NCBI RefSeq assembly: GCF_030944405.1
Contig: NZ_CP132339.1
Coordinates: forward strand, 4,650,001 to 4,714,000
Length of the DNA: 64,000 nucleotides
Direction: 5' to 3'
Origin: Janthinobacterium sp. J1-1
GTDB taxonomy: Bacteria > Pseudomonadota > Gammaproteobacteria > Burkholderiales > Burkholderiaceae_D
Of this stretch, positions 19,559 through 29,403 are shown piece after piece; position 1 is the stretch's first letter, and the number at the start of each line of letters is the position of its first letter. Made by a program: the position numbers and the translations under genes. The notes beneath the pieces are model-generated. The model saw nothing but the letters and a program-made list of their open reading frames with translations, was not told the DNA's origin and made no database searches.

Positions 19559-20383
19559 ATGAGCCACGCCGCCACCCTGACGCCCGAAGTTCTCACCAGC
19601 CTGATCGCCATGGTGCGCGAGCATACGGGTATCGCCATGACGCCGCGCAAGAGCATTTTGCTCGAGCGGCGCCTGCAGCCGCGCCTGCAGGCGCTGTCGC
19701 TGCACAGCTACCAGGCCTACCTGGACAAGGTGGCCAGCGACCGCGAGGAAGTGGCCCATTTCATCGACCTGGTGACCACCAACGATACCCTGTTTTTCCG
19801 CACGCCGCAAATCTGGGAGTATTTTGGCGAGCGCTACCTGCCGGCCTGGGCGCGCCAGCATCCGGGGGGCTGCCTGAAAGTGTGGTCGGCGGCGGCCGCC
19901 AGCGGCGAGGAGCTGTACTCGATCGCCATGGTGTGCGAGCAGTTCAAGGTGCAGCAGCCGGCTTTTCGCTACCAGATTTTCGCCAGCGATATTTCGCAGC
20001 AGATATTGAATGCGGCGCGCGCCGGCCAGTACAGCGGCCGTTCGGTCGAGCGCATCCGGCTGTCGCACCCGGAATTGCTGCGCAAATACTTCACGGCCTC
20101 GCCGTATGGCGTGCAGGTCAACGACGAGCTGCGTCAACACGTCAGCTTTGCGCTGCACAACCTGCTCGAACCCTTGCGCCCTGCCCAGCAGTTCGACCTG
20201 GTGTTCCTGCGCAATGTGCTGATTTATTTCGATGCCGAGCACCAGGAAACGGTATTGCGGCAGGCACGCCACAGCCTGAAGGACGACGGCAGGCTGATCC
20301 TGGGCGAATCGGAAACCATCGCCCGCCTTGGCACCGGTTATCAATTTGAATTTCCCATGATTTACAAGACAGGCGAGGCATAA
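19559..20383 (+). CDS. cheR: Chemoreceptor glutamate methyltransferase CheR
   Basis: 274 residues, S-adenosylmethionine-dependent methylation of receptor glutamates. CheR N-terminal helical domain (about 8-65), then the SAM-binding domain: SAAAASGEELYSIAM and FDLVFLRNVLIYFD are family signatures. The ATG at 19559 was chosen because AGGTGA sits 8 bases before it; GTG 19547 and ATG 19550 are possible alternatives. It follows the receptor by a few bases and precedes cheD by 1 bp, so adaptation of this receptor is probably local. No cheB is present in the window. Confidence 0.93.
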   Translation: MSHAATLTPEVLTSLIAMVREHTGIAMTPRKSILLERRLQPRLQALSLHSYQAYLDKVASDREEVAHFIDLVTTNDTLFFRTPQIWEYFGERYLPAWARQHPGGCLKVWSAAAASGEELYSIAMVCEQFKVQQPAFRYQIFASDISQQILNAARAGQYSGRSVERIRLSHPELLRKYFTASPYGVQVNDELRQHVSFALHNLLEPLRPAQQFDLVFLRNVLIYFDAEHQETVLRQARHSLKDDGRLILGESETIARLGTGYQFEFPMIYKTGEA

Positions 20384-20384
20384 G

Positions 20385-20942
20385 ATGCGAGCGATGACAG
20401 CGATGACGGCAGGCGACCTGTGGGACACGCCCTTGAAACAGGTGGGCATGGGGCAGCTGAGCGTGGGCGCGCACGACGATCAGCTGCAGGCCCTGCTGGG
20501 CTCCTGCATCGGCATCGGCTTTCTGTGGAAAAAGGGCGGGCGCTGCGGCCTGGCCCATTGCCTGTTGCCGGAAGCGCCAAGACTGGACGGCAGCCTGGGC
20601 GCGCGCTATGTGAACCAGGCCGTGCCGTCCCTGTTGCGCCTGATGGGCGTGCGCGTGGCCGATTACCCCGATATCGAAGTGGTGCTGGCAGGCGGCGCGA
20701 GCATGTTTGGCGCCCGCAATGCACGCTTGCAGGTGGGCAAGCAAAACGTGGAGGCGGCGCAAAAATACCTGGAACGCTGCGGCCTGAACGTGAGTTTTTG
20801 CGCCCTGGGCGGACAGCAGGGGCGCCAGTTGCTGATCGATTGCGCCGACCACAGCTACGCCGTCACGGACGTGGCCGCCTCCGGGCAGCGGCCGGGCCGG
20901 GCCGTCAACCCTTACGCGGGAGCCCATCATGGACATGCATGA
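20385..20942 (+). CDS. cheD: Chemoreceptor glutamine deamidase CheD
   Basis: 185 residues. CheD deamidates glutamines of chemoreceptors to methylatable glutamates. The catalytic cysteine is in LLGSCIGIGF and the histidine in LAHCLLP, with GGASMF and VGKQNVEAAQKYL following, all family hallmarks. The C-terminal 20 residues are extra to the core. The start lies 1 bp after the cheR stop, and the end overlaps the triple-CheW start by 14 bp, implying translational coupling. Confidence 0.92.
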   Translation: MRAMTAMTAGDLWDTPLKQVGMGQLSVGAHDDQLQALLGSCIGIGFLWKKGGRCGLAHCLLPEAPRLDGSLGARYVNQAVPSLLRLMGVRVADYPDIEVVLAGGASMFGARNARLQVGKQNVEAAQKYLERCGLNVSFCALGGQQGRQLLIDCADHSYAVTDVAASGQRPGRAVNPYAGAHHGHA

Positions 20943-22428
20943 AGCAAGCGTGGTGGCGCAAGCGGGCCAGCCGGCCAGCGAACTGTTCGGCTCCTTCCAC
21001 CTGGGTGGCGACGAGTTCGCCCTGCCCGCCAGCTGCATCCGTGAAGTGGTCAATTATCCGGCGAAGATGACGGTGCTGCCGCTGTCGCCGGCCTACCTGG
21101 AAGGCATGTTTACCCTGCGTGGCAGCGTGATTCCGGTGGTCAACCTGGGCCGGCTGTTCCGTCCCGGCGCGTCAGCTGCCGGCGCCACCGACAAGGTCGC
21201 CATTCTCGACTTCCAGCAAGTGCTGATCGGCATCGTGTTCCAGGACACGGGCGAGATCATGCGCGTGCAGCCGGCCCAGCGCTCGACCCTGCAGTATGCG
21301 GCCGGCGATGCGCACGCCGTGATCGCCGGCACCATCCTGCTCGATGACGGCGCCCGCCTGCTGCAGATACTCGATCCGCACGCCTTGATCCGCATCGAGA
21401 ACGTGCCGCAGGTGCTGGCACGCCAGGCATCCAATGGCAAGCACAACGCGCGCCTGCTGGCCCAGGGCGAACGGCGCCAGTGCGTCAGCTTTCATGCGGC
21501 CGGCTCGACCTTTGCCTTCGACATGGCGGCCATCCAGGAAATCATCCGCGTGCCCGAGCTGCACAGCTCCATCCTGAACAGCGCGCTGTGCCTGGGCCGC
21601 ATGCATTTCCGCGGCAGCCAGGTGGCGGTGGTCGATTTCGCCGCCCTGCTGCAGGCGCCGGGCAGCACCGCGGGCGCCAGCCCGGACCAGCGCGTGATCG
21701 TGGTGCGCCTCGATGACGCCACCGTGGGCTTTCTGGTCGACTCGGTCGACAGCATCGTCCACTACCTGGCCGACGAGGTGCTGCCGATACCGCTGTTGAG
21801 CAAGGCGCGCGCCGCCATGTTCGCCGGCTGCATCTCGAAAGACGGCGTGGGCGACATCATCGTGCTCGACCACCGTGAAATCCTGTCGCACACCGAAATC
21901 GTCGAGATGCAGCAGGGCCATGCGCGCCTGTATCCCGCCAAGGAGGAGGCGGCCGCCACGCGCAAGGCGCAGCGCCAGGTCTATATCACCTTTACGGTCG
22001 ACAACCCGTTTGCTGTGGAAATCAAGCAGGTGCGCGAAATCATCGATGTCGGCGGCGCCATCACCAGGCCACCCGGCCTGCCCCCCTTCATGCGCGGCAT
22101 ATTGAATTTGCGCCAGCAGATGATCAGCATCGTCGACCTGCGCCAGCTGTACGGCATGGCGCCATTGGCGGACGAAAGCAATGCCAAGATCCTCATCATC
22201 GAACGGGGCGAGGAACGCTACGGCTTCCTGGTCGACGCCGTCAACAACATCATGACGATCTCGGACAGCCAGCGTTTCTCGGCGCCCCAGCTGATCCGCA
22301 CCGGCAGCCATGACGACCTGCGCAGCGAGATGGAGGAGATGATCGATATCGGCAGCGCCGAGCAGCGGCAGACGCTGAGCGTGTTTCGCTGCGACAGCTT
22401 GCTGGACAAATTGGGGCAGGCGGCTTGA
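20929..22428 (+). CDS. Triple-domain CheW coupling protein
   Basis: 499 residues made of three CheW-like domains (about 20-160, 185-320 and 345-495). Each repeats the CheW pattern: FALPASCIREVV / MFTLRGSVIPVVNL, then FAFDMAAIQEIIRVPEL / RMHFRGSQVAVVDF, then FAVEIKQVREIID / GILNLRQQMISIVDL. Ordinary CheW is about 160 residues and couples one receptor to CheA. A three-unit scaffold could bridge several receptors or kinases in an array. No CheA is in the window. It starts inside the end of cheD and is the last gene before a REP and the IS110 element. Confidence 0.9.
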   Translation: MDMHEASVVAQAGQPASELFGSFHLGGDEFALPASCIREVVNYPAKMTVLPLSPAYLEGMFTLRGSVIPVVNLGRLFRPGASAAGATDKVAILDFQQVLIGIVFQDTGEIMRVQPAQRSTLQYAAGDAHAVIAGTILLDDGARLLQILDPHALIRIENVPQVLARQASNGKHNARLLAQGERRQCVSFHAAGSTFAFDMAAIQEIIRVPELHSSILNSALCLGRMHFRGSQVAVVDFAALLQAPGSTAGASPDQRVIVVRLDDATVGFLVDSVDSIVHYLADEVLPIPLLSKARAAMFAGCISKDGVGDIIVLDHREILSHTEIVEMQQGHARLYPAKEEAAATRKAQRQVYITFTVDNPFAVEIKQVREIIDVGGAITRPPGLPPFMRGILNLRQQMISIVDLRQLYGMAPLADESNAKILIIERGEERYGFLVDAVNNIMTISDSQRFSAPQLIRTGSHDDLRSEMEEMIDIGSAEQRQTLSVFRCDSLLDKLGQAA

Positions 22429-22447
22429 TGGCATGGCCAACGATGTT

Positions 22448-22480
22448 GTCGGATTACGCGCTTGCGCGCTAATCCGACCT
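22448..22480 (+). repeat. REP-like palindrome, split at its foot by IS110
   Basis: Arms GTCGGATTA (22448-22456) and TAATCCGAC (22470-22478), then CT. The expected next bases AC occur 1.2 kb away at 23693-23694, after the insertion sequence. Joining the flanks gives TAATCCGACCTACG, as in the intact copies. Confidence 0.85.
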
Positions 22481-22537
22481 TGTATTATTCCTCTCATGCG
22501 GTTGGTGGTGTTGCGAACAACATCGGCCGCTGTCAAA

Positions 22538-23675
<1,138 letters not shown>

Positions 23676-23706
23676 CGGGGATAACAGTATCTACGTGCCT
23701 ATCCAT

Positions 23707-25353
23707 CTACGCAAGCTTGTGCCCCTTGAACTGCTCCCTCAGCTTGTTCTTCTGAATCTTGCCGGTCGCTCCCATCGGCAGCGCGTCGACAAACAGCACG
23801 TCGTCCGGCGTCCACCATCTGGCGATCTTGCCCTCAAAAAACTGCAGCAGCTCGGCGCGTGACACCGCCATGCCGGGGCGCTGCACCACCACCAGCACCG
23901 GGCGCTCGTCCCATTTCGGGTGGAACAGGCCGATGCAGGCCGCCTGCAGCACGGCCGGGTGGGCCATGGCCAGGTTTTCCAGGTCGATGGTGCCGATCCA
24001 CTCGCCGCCCGACTTGATCACGTCCTTGCTGCGGTCGGTGATCTGCATGTAGCCGTCCACATCGATGGTGGCCACGTCGCCGGTCGGAAACCAGCCGTCC
24101 TGCAGCACCTCGCCGCCCTCGTCCTTGTAGTAGGAGGCGATGATCCACGGCCCTTTCACCATCAAATGGCCATAGCTGCTGCCGTCCCACGGCAACTCCT
24201 TGCCCTCGTCGTCGACGATCTTCATGTCCACGCCATAGATCGCATGGCCCTGCTTTTGCAGGATCTTGCGCTGCTGGTCTTTCGGCAAATCGAGGTGCTT
24301 GGCCTGCAGGCCGCCGGTGGTGCCCAGCGGCGACATTTCCGTCATGCCCCAGGCGTGGATGACTTCCACGCCGAACTGGTCGATCAGGGTGTCCATCATG
24401 GCCGGCGGGCAGGCCGCGCCGCCGATCACGGTGCGGCGGAAGGTGGAAAACGTCAATTGGTTCTGCAGCACATGGTTGAGCAAACCGAGCCAGACGGTCG
24501 GCACGCCGGCCGAAAACGTCACTTTTTCCGTTTCGAACAGCTCGTATAGCGACTTGCCGTCCAGCGCCGCGCCGGGAAACACCATGCGCGCGCCGGACAG
24601 CGGCACCGAATACGGCAAGCCCCAGGCATTGACATGGAACATGGGCACCACCGGCAGCACCGTATCCGAGGCGCGCACGTTCAGGCCGCTGGGCATGGCC
24701 GAGGCATAGGCGTGCAAAACCGTCGAGCGGTGCGAATACAGCGCGCCCTTGGGGTTGCCGGTGGTGCCCGAGGTATAGCACAGGGTGGCGGCCGCGTTTT
24801 CGTCGAACAGCGGCCATTCGTACTGGTCGGAATGGCTGGCGATCAGGTCTTCATAGCACAGCAGGTCGGGAATGCTGCTGCTTTCCGGCATGCGGTCGCG
24901 GTCGCACATCAGGACAAAACTGCGCACGAACGTGCAGGCGGCGGCGATCTTTTCCACCACCGGTAAAAAAGTCAGGTCGAACAGCAGCACCTGGTCTTCC
25001 GCATGGTTCGAGATATAGGCGATCTGGTCGGGAAACAGCCGCGGGTTAATCGTGTGCAGCACCGCGCCCGAGCCGGACACGGCGTAATACGCTTCCAGGT
25101 GGCGATAGCCGTTCCAGGCCAGGGTCGCCACCCGGTCGCCCATGCCGACACCGAGGCCATGCAGCGCGTTGGCCAGGCGCCGCGCGCGCTGGTGGCAATC
25201 GCGGTAATTGTAGCGGTGCATGTCGCCTTCCACCCGCCGCGAGACGATCTCGCTGGCGCCATGGTGGCGCGCGGCGAACTCGATTATGCTGGAAATCAAC
25301 AGGGGCTGATGCATCATCTGGCCCATCACCGGACTGACCTGGAATACCGACAT
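23707..25353 (-). CDS. Acyl-CoA ligase, AMP-binding family
   Basis: 548 residues, activating a fatty or other carboxylic acid to acyl-CoA through an adenylate. The ATP/AMP signature YTSGTTGNPKGALYSH is complete (about residues 180-195), followed by GWFPTGDVATIDVDGYMQITDR and a C-terminal ATGKIQKNKLREQF with the catalytic lysine. It resembles medium/long-chain ligases annotated as AlkK-like. AGGAGACACG precedes the ATG. Its stop lies about 15 bp from the IS110 right end, so the insertion just missed the gene. An operator candidate lies 43 bp upstream. Confidence 0.93.
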   Translation of the reverse strand: MSVFQVSPVMGQMMHQPLLISSIIEFAARHHGASEIVSRRVEGDMHRYNYRDCHQRARRLANALHGLGVGMGDRVATLAWNGYRHLEAYYAVSGSGAVLHTINPRLFPDQIAYISNHAEDQVLLFDLTFLPVVEKIAAACTFVRSFVLMCDRDRMPESSSIPDLLCYEDLIASHSDQYEWPLFDENAAATLCYTSGTTGNPKGALYSHRSTVLHAYASAMPSGLNVRASDTVLPVVPMFHVNAWGLPYSVPLSGARMVFPGAALDGKSLYELFETEKVTFSAGVPTVWLGLLNHVLQNQLTFSTFRRTVIGGAACPPAMMDTLIDQFGVEVIHAWGMTEMSPLGTTGGLQAKHLDLPKDQQRKILQKQGHAIYGVDMKIVDDEGKELPWDGSSYGHLMVKGPWIIASYYKDEGGEVLQDGWFPTGDVATIDVDGYMQITDRSKDVIKSGGEWIGTIDLENLAMAHPAVLQAACIGLFHPKWDERPVLVVVQRPGMAVSRAELLQFFEGKIARWWTPDDVLFVDALPMGATGKIQKNKLREQFKGHKLA

Positions 25354-25396
25354 CGTGTCTCCTCGACTGTTAGTGTTTAAGTAAGCAGCTTCAGTT

Positions 25397-25414
25397 TCGA
25401 CCGCTCGTGCTATT
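25397..25414 (+). promoter_or_regulatory. Candidate fatty-acid regulon operator (acyl-CoA ligase)
   Basis: TCGACCGCTCGTGCTATT, 43 bp upstream of the ligase start. It matches the FadB-like site at 13 of 18 positions. Confidence 0.5.
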
Positions 25415-25542
25415 CCGGTCAACGGATTTCGATATTGCACTGCAGCATGGAACCGGGGGTTCCGTTTTGCGGCGCGCCGCAGAGAAGCACGCGCTGCGGT
25501 AAAATCGCCGTTTCGGCCCTCGCCCGGGCCTGCCAGCTCAAT

Positions 25543-27021
25543 ATGATCGGAACTGCCATTAGCGCCCTGACCCTGCCCCTGAACAATGCGTTTGCGGCCC
25601 TGCCGCCCGCCTTTTACACGCGTTTGATGCCGACTCCGCTGCCGGCGCCCTACTTTGTCGCCGCCAGCGCCTCGGCCGCAAGCCTGGTCGGCCTCGATGC
25701 GGCGCGCCTGGCCGAGCCCGATTTTGTCGAACTGTTGAGCGGCAACGCCGTCGCGCAGCAGTCGCAGCCGCTGGCCGCCGTGTATTCCGGCCATCAGTTC
25801 GGCGTCTGGGCCGGCCAGCTGGGTGACGGCCGCGCCATCCTGCTGGGCGATATCGCCACGGCTAGCGGACCGATGGAGCTGCAGCTGAAAGGCGCCGGCG
25901 CCACGCCGTATTCGCGCATGGGCGACGGGCGCGCCGTGCTGCGCTCGTCGATCCGCGAATTCCTATGTTCGGAAGCGATGGCGGCGCTGGGCATTCCCAC
26001 CTCGCGCGCGCTGGCCATCACGGGTTCGCAGCAAGGCATCATGCGCGAAACCGTGGAAACGGCCGCCGTGGTGACCCGCATGGCGCCCAGCTTCGTGCGC
26101 TTCGGCTCGTTCGAGCACTGGTTCTCGCGCAAGAAACCGGAGGAACTGAAGATCCTGGCCGACTACGTGATCGACAGTTTTTATCCCGAGCTGCGCACCC
26201 GGGACAACCCGTATGCGGCGCTGCTACGCGAAGTGTGCTTGCGCACCGCGCAGATGATCGCGCACTGGCAGGCGGTGGGTTTCATGCATGGCGTGATGAA
26301 TACCGACAATATGTCCATCCTGGGCCTGACCTTGGACTATGGTCCGTTCGGCTTCATGGAAGCGTTCGACGCCGAGCATATCTGCAACCATACCGACAGC
26401 CAAGGCCGCTATTCCTATGCGAACCAGCCGCAGGTGGGCCACTGGAACTGCTACGCGCTGGGCCAGGCGCTGCTGCCCTTGATCGGTGAAACAAGCCTGG
26501 CGCAAGCGGCGCTGGACAGCTACGAGCCGGCGTTTGCGGCGAAGATGAACGAATTGCTGCGCGCCAAACTCGGCCTGCGCACGGAACAAGGCGACGACAG
26601 CCAGCTGTTCGACGCCATGTTTGCCGTGATGCAGGCCAATCACGTCGATTTCACCAATTTCTTCCGCGCCCTGGGCAATCTGCAGGTGGCCGCGCCCGAG
26701 AATGACACGGAGCTGCGTGACATGTTTATCGACCGCCCCGCGTTCGATAACTGGGCCCTGCAATACCGCGCGCGCCTGGTGCTGGAACAGAGCGACGACT
26801 TGCCGCGCAAGCTTGCAATGGACCAGGTCAACCCCAAATACGTGCTACGCAACTATCTGGCCCAAGTCGCCATCGACAAGGCGCAGCAGCAGGATTACAC
26901 GGAAGTGGCCCGATTGCTGGCGGTTTTGCAAAAGCCATTTGACGAACAGCCCGAACACCAGCACTATGCGGCCCTGCCGCCCGACTGGGCCAGCCATCTT
27001 GAAGTAAGCTGCTCTTCCTAA
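25543..27021 (+). CDS. selO: Protein adenylyltransferase SelO (YdiU)
   Basis: 492 residues. SelO is a pseudokinase-fold enzyme that transfers AMP to Ser/Thr/Tyr of proteins and helps resist oxidative stress. Signatures: [37 protein letters not shown], and the active-site HGVMNTDN (residues 249-256) with the metal-binding asparagine and aspartate. The protein ends VSCSS, with cysteine at the site where animal SelO has selenocysteine. The ATG at 25543 gives the usual N terminus. MsrB follows after 9 bp, so the two are probably co-transcribed. Confidence 0.94.
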   Translation: MIGTAISALTLPLNNAFAALPPAFYTRLMPTPLPAPYFVAASASAASLVGLDAARLAEPDFVELLSGNAVAQQSQPLAAVYSGHQFGVWAGQLGDGRAILLGDIATASGPMELQLKGAGATPYSRMGDGRAVLRSSIREFLCSEAMAALGIPTSRALAITGSQQGIMRETVETAAVVTRMAPSFVRFGSFEHWFSRKKPEELKILADYVIDSFYPELRTRDNPYAALLREVCLRTAQMIAHWQAVGFMHGVMNTDNMSILGLTLDYGPFGFMEAFDAEHICNHTDSQGRYSYANQPQVGHWNCYALGQALLPLIGETSLAQAALDSYEPAFAAKMNELLRAKLGLRTEQGDDSQLFDAMFAVMQANHVDFTNFFRALGNLQVAAPENDTELRDMFIDRPAFDNWALQYRARLVLEQSDDLPRKLAMDQVNPKYVLRNYLAQVAIDKAQQQDYTEVARLLAVLQKPFDEQPEHQHYAALPPDWASHLEVSCSS

Positions 27022-27030
27022 GGAGTCACC

Positions 27031-27432
27031 ATGACCACCAATAAAGTACAAAAAACCGACGCCGAATGGCGCGCCATGCTCGACACCATGCAATACCAGG
27101 TGACGCGCCATGCGGCCACCGAACGCGCTTTCACGGGCAAGTTCTGGGACCACCATGAGCACGGCATCTACACCTGCATCTGCTGCAATACGCCGCTGTT
27201 CGCCTCCGATACCAAGTTCGATTCGGGCTGCGGCTGGCCCAGCTATTTCGAGGCGCTCGATCCGGCCAACGTGACGGAGATCGTCGACCGCACGCATGGC
27301 ATGGTGCGCACCGAAATCGTGTGCGCCGTCTGCGACGCCCACCTGGGCCATGTGTTCCCGGACGGCCCGCCGCCGACGGGTCTGCGCTATTGCATCAATT
27401 CCGCCTCGCTGCGCTTCGATCCGCAGCCGTGA
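27031..27432 (+). CDS. msrB: Peptide-methionine (R)-S-oxide reductase MsrB
   Basis: 133 residues, reducing methionine-R-sulfoxide in damaged proteins. Zinc is held by C49/C52 and C98/C101; the catalytic cysteine is C121 in [11 protein letters not shown], and C67 (DSGCGWP) is the usual recycling cysteine. There is no signal peptide, so it acts in the cytoplasm. AAGGAG precedes the ATG and selO is 9 bp upstream. Confidence 0.96.
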   Translation: MTTNKVQKTDAEWRAMLDTMQYQVTRHAATERAFTGKFWDHHEHGIYTCICCNTPLFASDTKFDSGCGWPSYFEALDPANVTEIVDRTHGMVRTEIVCAVCDAHLGHVFPDGPPPTGLRYCINSASLRFDPQP

Positions 27433-27500
27433 TGCCGGGGAATGGCCGGGCCTAAGCCATTCCTAAGCTGCTTTTTAGTTGACCATAGTAAAGTCTCGCC

Positions 27501-28130
27501 ATGAAATTTCTCTTCGACCTCTTCCCGCTGATCGCCTTCTTTGCCGCCTTCAAACTCGGCGGCATGTATGAAACGGCGACGCACGACTTCGTGCAGCAGT
27601 ATTTGTCCGGCATCGTTTCCGGCGGCGTGATCCAGCCCGAACAGGCGCCATGGGTACTGGCGACCCTGGTCGGCATTATCGCCACCGCCTGCCAGGTCAG
27701 CTACCTGCTGCTGCGCGGCCGCAAGGTCGACGGCATGCTGTGGCTGTCGCTGTTCATCTTCGTGGTGTTCGGCGGCGCCAGCATCTATCTGCATGACGAT
27801 TTCTTCCTGAAATGGAAGCCGACCCTGATCTACTGGCTGTCCGGCCTGGCCCTCCTGATCGCCCATGTGGGCTTCAAGAAAAACCTGATCCGCAAGACCA
27901 TGGAAGCGCAGGTGCAACTGCCCGACGCCGTGTGGAACCAGCTGCTGGCGGCCTGGATCATCTTTTTTGGCGCCATCGGCGCACTCAATCTGTTCGTCGC
28001 CTTCGTGCTGTACAAGGGCGACATGGCGGCCTGGGTCAGCTTCAAGGCGTTTGGCGCCACCGGCATTTTCTTTGCCTTTATCGTCGCGCAAACCCTGTTC
28101 CTGTCCAAACATATCAAGGAAGACGCATGA
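27501..28130 (+). CDS. yciB: Inner-membrane septation protein YciB (IspZ)
   Basis: 209 residues with about five membrane segments. Start MKFLFDLFPLIAFFAAFKLGGMYE is diagnostic of YciB/IspZ, as is the late PDAVWNQLLAAWIIFFGAIGA. YciB takes part in cell envelope synthesis and septation. Its TGA overlaps the bolA ATG (ATGA), so the two are translationally coupled. The yciB-bolA-ppiC order is a common betaproteobacterial arrangement. Confidence 0.95.
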   Translation: MKFLFDLFPLIAFFAAFKLGGMYETATHDFVQQYLSGIVSGGVIQPEQAPWVLATLVGIIATACQVSYLLLRGRKVDGMLWLSLFIFVVFGGASIYLHDDFFLKWKPTLIYWLSGLALLIAHVGFKKNLIRKTMEAQVQLPDAVWNQLLAAWIIFFGAIGALNLFVAFVLYKGDMAAWVSFKAFGATGIFFAFIVAQTLFLSKHIKEDA

Positions 28131-28420
28131 GTACCGAACTGAACACCTCGCCAGCGACGCGCATGGAGCGCATCCGCGCGCGCCTGGAAGCGGCGCTTTC
28201 CCCTGTGGAATGCGTGCTGGAAGACGACTCGGCCAGCCACCGCGGCCATGCCGGCGCCGCCTCGGGCGGAGGCCATTACAATGTGCGCATCATTTCCAGC
28301 AAATTTGAAGGGCTCAGGCTCGTCATGCGCCATCGTCTGGTGTATGATTCCGTGCACGATATGATGCATAATGAGATACATGCATTGGCTATTGTCGCAT
28401 TGGCGCCTTCAGAAGCATGA
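28127..28420 (+). CDS. bolA: BolA-family protein
   Basis: 97 residues, overlapping yciB by 4 bp. Core features are SPVECVLEDDSASHRGHAG, then GGHYNVRIISSKFEGLRLV with the helix-turn-helix-like RHRLVYDSVHDMM and EIHALAIVALAP. BolA proteins pair with monothiol glutaredoxins in Fe-S handling and can bind DNA. A His/Cys ligand set fits the BolA1/IbaG-like group. It is followed by two peptidyl-prolyl isomerase genes. Confidence 0.93.
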   Translation: MSTELNTSPATRMERIRARLEAALSPVECVLEDDSASHRGHAGAASGGGHYNVRIISSKFEGLRLVMRHRLVYDSVHDMMHNEIHALAIVALAPSEA

Positions 28421-28534
28421 TATTGAAGGCGTTTTTGGCGTAGACCGGTATTCCGGCATCACGCTGCAGCAAACGCGATAAACACAAAAATTTTGATGCG
28501 TTTTTTACGAAACTTTCCCTAACAGGATTTAATA

Positions 28535-29314
28535 ATGACTTTTAAGCCAGCCCGCTTGCTGATCGCACTACTCGCCGTAGCCGCTGTACCTGTTTTTGCG
28601 CAAAATGTTGCCGTTGTAAATGGCAAGGCTATCCCATCGTCGCGCGTTGATGCAGTCGTCAAGCAAGTCGTCGCCCAAGGCCAGCAGCCGGATTCGCCGC
28701 AACTGCGCGAAGCGATCAAAAAAGACCTGATCGGCCGTGAAGTGCTGATGCAGGAAGCGGAAAGCAAGGGTTTCGGTAAAGATGCAGCGGTCAAACTGCA
28801 GATTGAAAACGCACGCCAGGCCATCGTCATCAATGCCCTGGTCGGCGACTACCTGAAGAAGAATCCGGTCAGCGACGCCGACATCAAGGCCGAATACGAT
28901 CGTTTCGTGGCCCAGACCGGCGACAAGGAATACCATGTACGCCACATCCTGGTGGGCACGGAAGCCGAAGCGAAAGACGTGATCGCCAAGCTCAAGGGCG
29001 GCGCCAAGTTCGAAGACCTGGCCAAGCAATCGAAAGATGCCGGCTCGGCCGACAATGGCGGCGACCTGGACTGGGCAGCGCCTTCGTCCTTCCCGAAAGT
29101 GTTCTCGGACGCCTTCGTGAAACTGCAAAAAGGCCAGGTCACGGAAACCCCGGTGCAAACGCCTAACGGTTTCCACGTGATCAAGCTGGACGACACCCGC
29201 CCGGCAAAACTGCCGACGCTGGAAGAAGTCAAGCCACAGATCTCCGAAGCGCTGCAGCAGAAAAAACTGCAGGCGTACCAGGAAGACATGATCAAAAAAG
29301 CGAAAGTTCAATAA
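28535..29314 (+). CDS. Periplasmic parvulin-type peptidyl-prolyl isomerase, copy 1
   Basis: 259 residues. The signal peptide ends PVFAQ at about residue 23. A SurA-like N-terminal helical region (30-120) precedes one rotamase/PpiC domain: YHVRHILVGTEAEAKDVIAKLKGGAKFEDLAKQSKD (split here at about residues 130-170) and TPNGFHVIKLDD. It likely assists folding of outer-membrane or periplasmic proteins. A near-identical gene follows 89 bp downstream, so this is a tandem duplication. Confidence 0.92.
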   Translation: MTFKPARLLIALLAVAAVPVFAQNVAVVNGKAIPSSRVDAVVKQVVAQGQQPDSPQLREAIKKDLIGREVLMQEAESKGFGKDAAVKLQIENARQAIVINALVGDYLKKNPVSDADIKAEYDRFVAQTGDKEYHVRHILVGTEAEAKDVIAKLKGGAKFEDLAKQSKDAGSADNGGDLDWAAPSSFPKVFSDAFVKLQKGQVTETPVQTPNGFHVIKLDDTRPAKLPTLEEVKPQISEALQQKKLQAYQEDMIKKAKVQ

Positions 29315-29403
29315 GAACTGACCACCCCGGCGCCCCTTTCGGCGCCGGTCGTGTATTCTGCGTTTGAATAAACGATTGTTATTGTATTTTTATAGGAATA
29401 AAC

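Noticed and set aside
17891..20449. Open frame of about 850 codons opposite the receptor and cheR
   Set aside because: Low-complexity composition and exact complement of well-supported genes; high GC shadows only.
23676..23706. Disruption of the acyl-CoA ligase by IS110
   Set aside because: The ligase ends ATGCC...TAG intact; the IS right end lies about 15 bp beyond its stop codon.
27010..27021. Selenocysteine in SelO
   Set aside because: The C terminus encodes Cys-Ser-Ser with a normal TAA stop; no in-frame TGA or SECIS-like hairpin.
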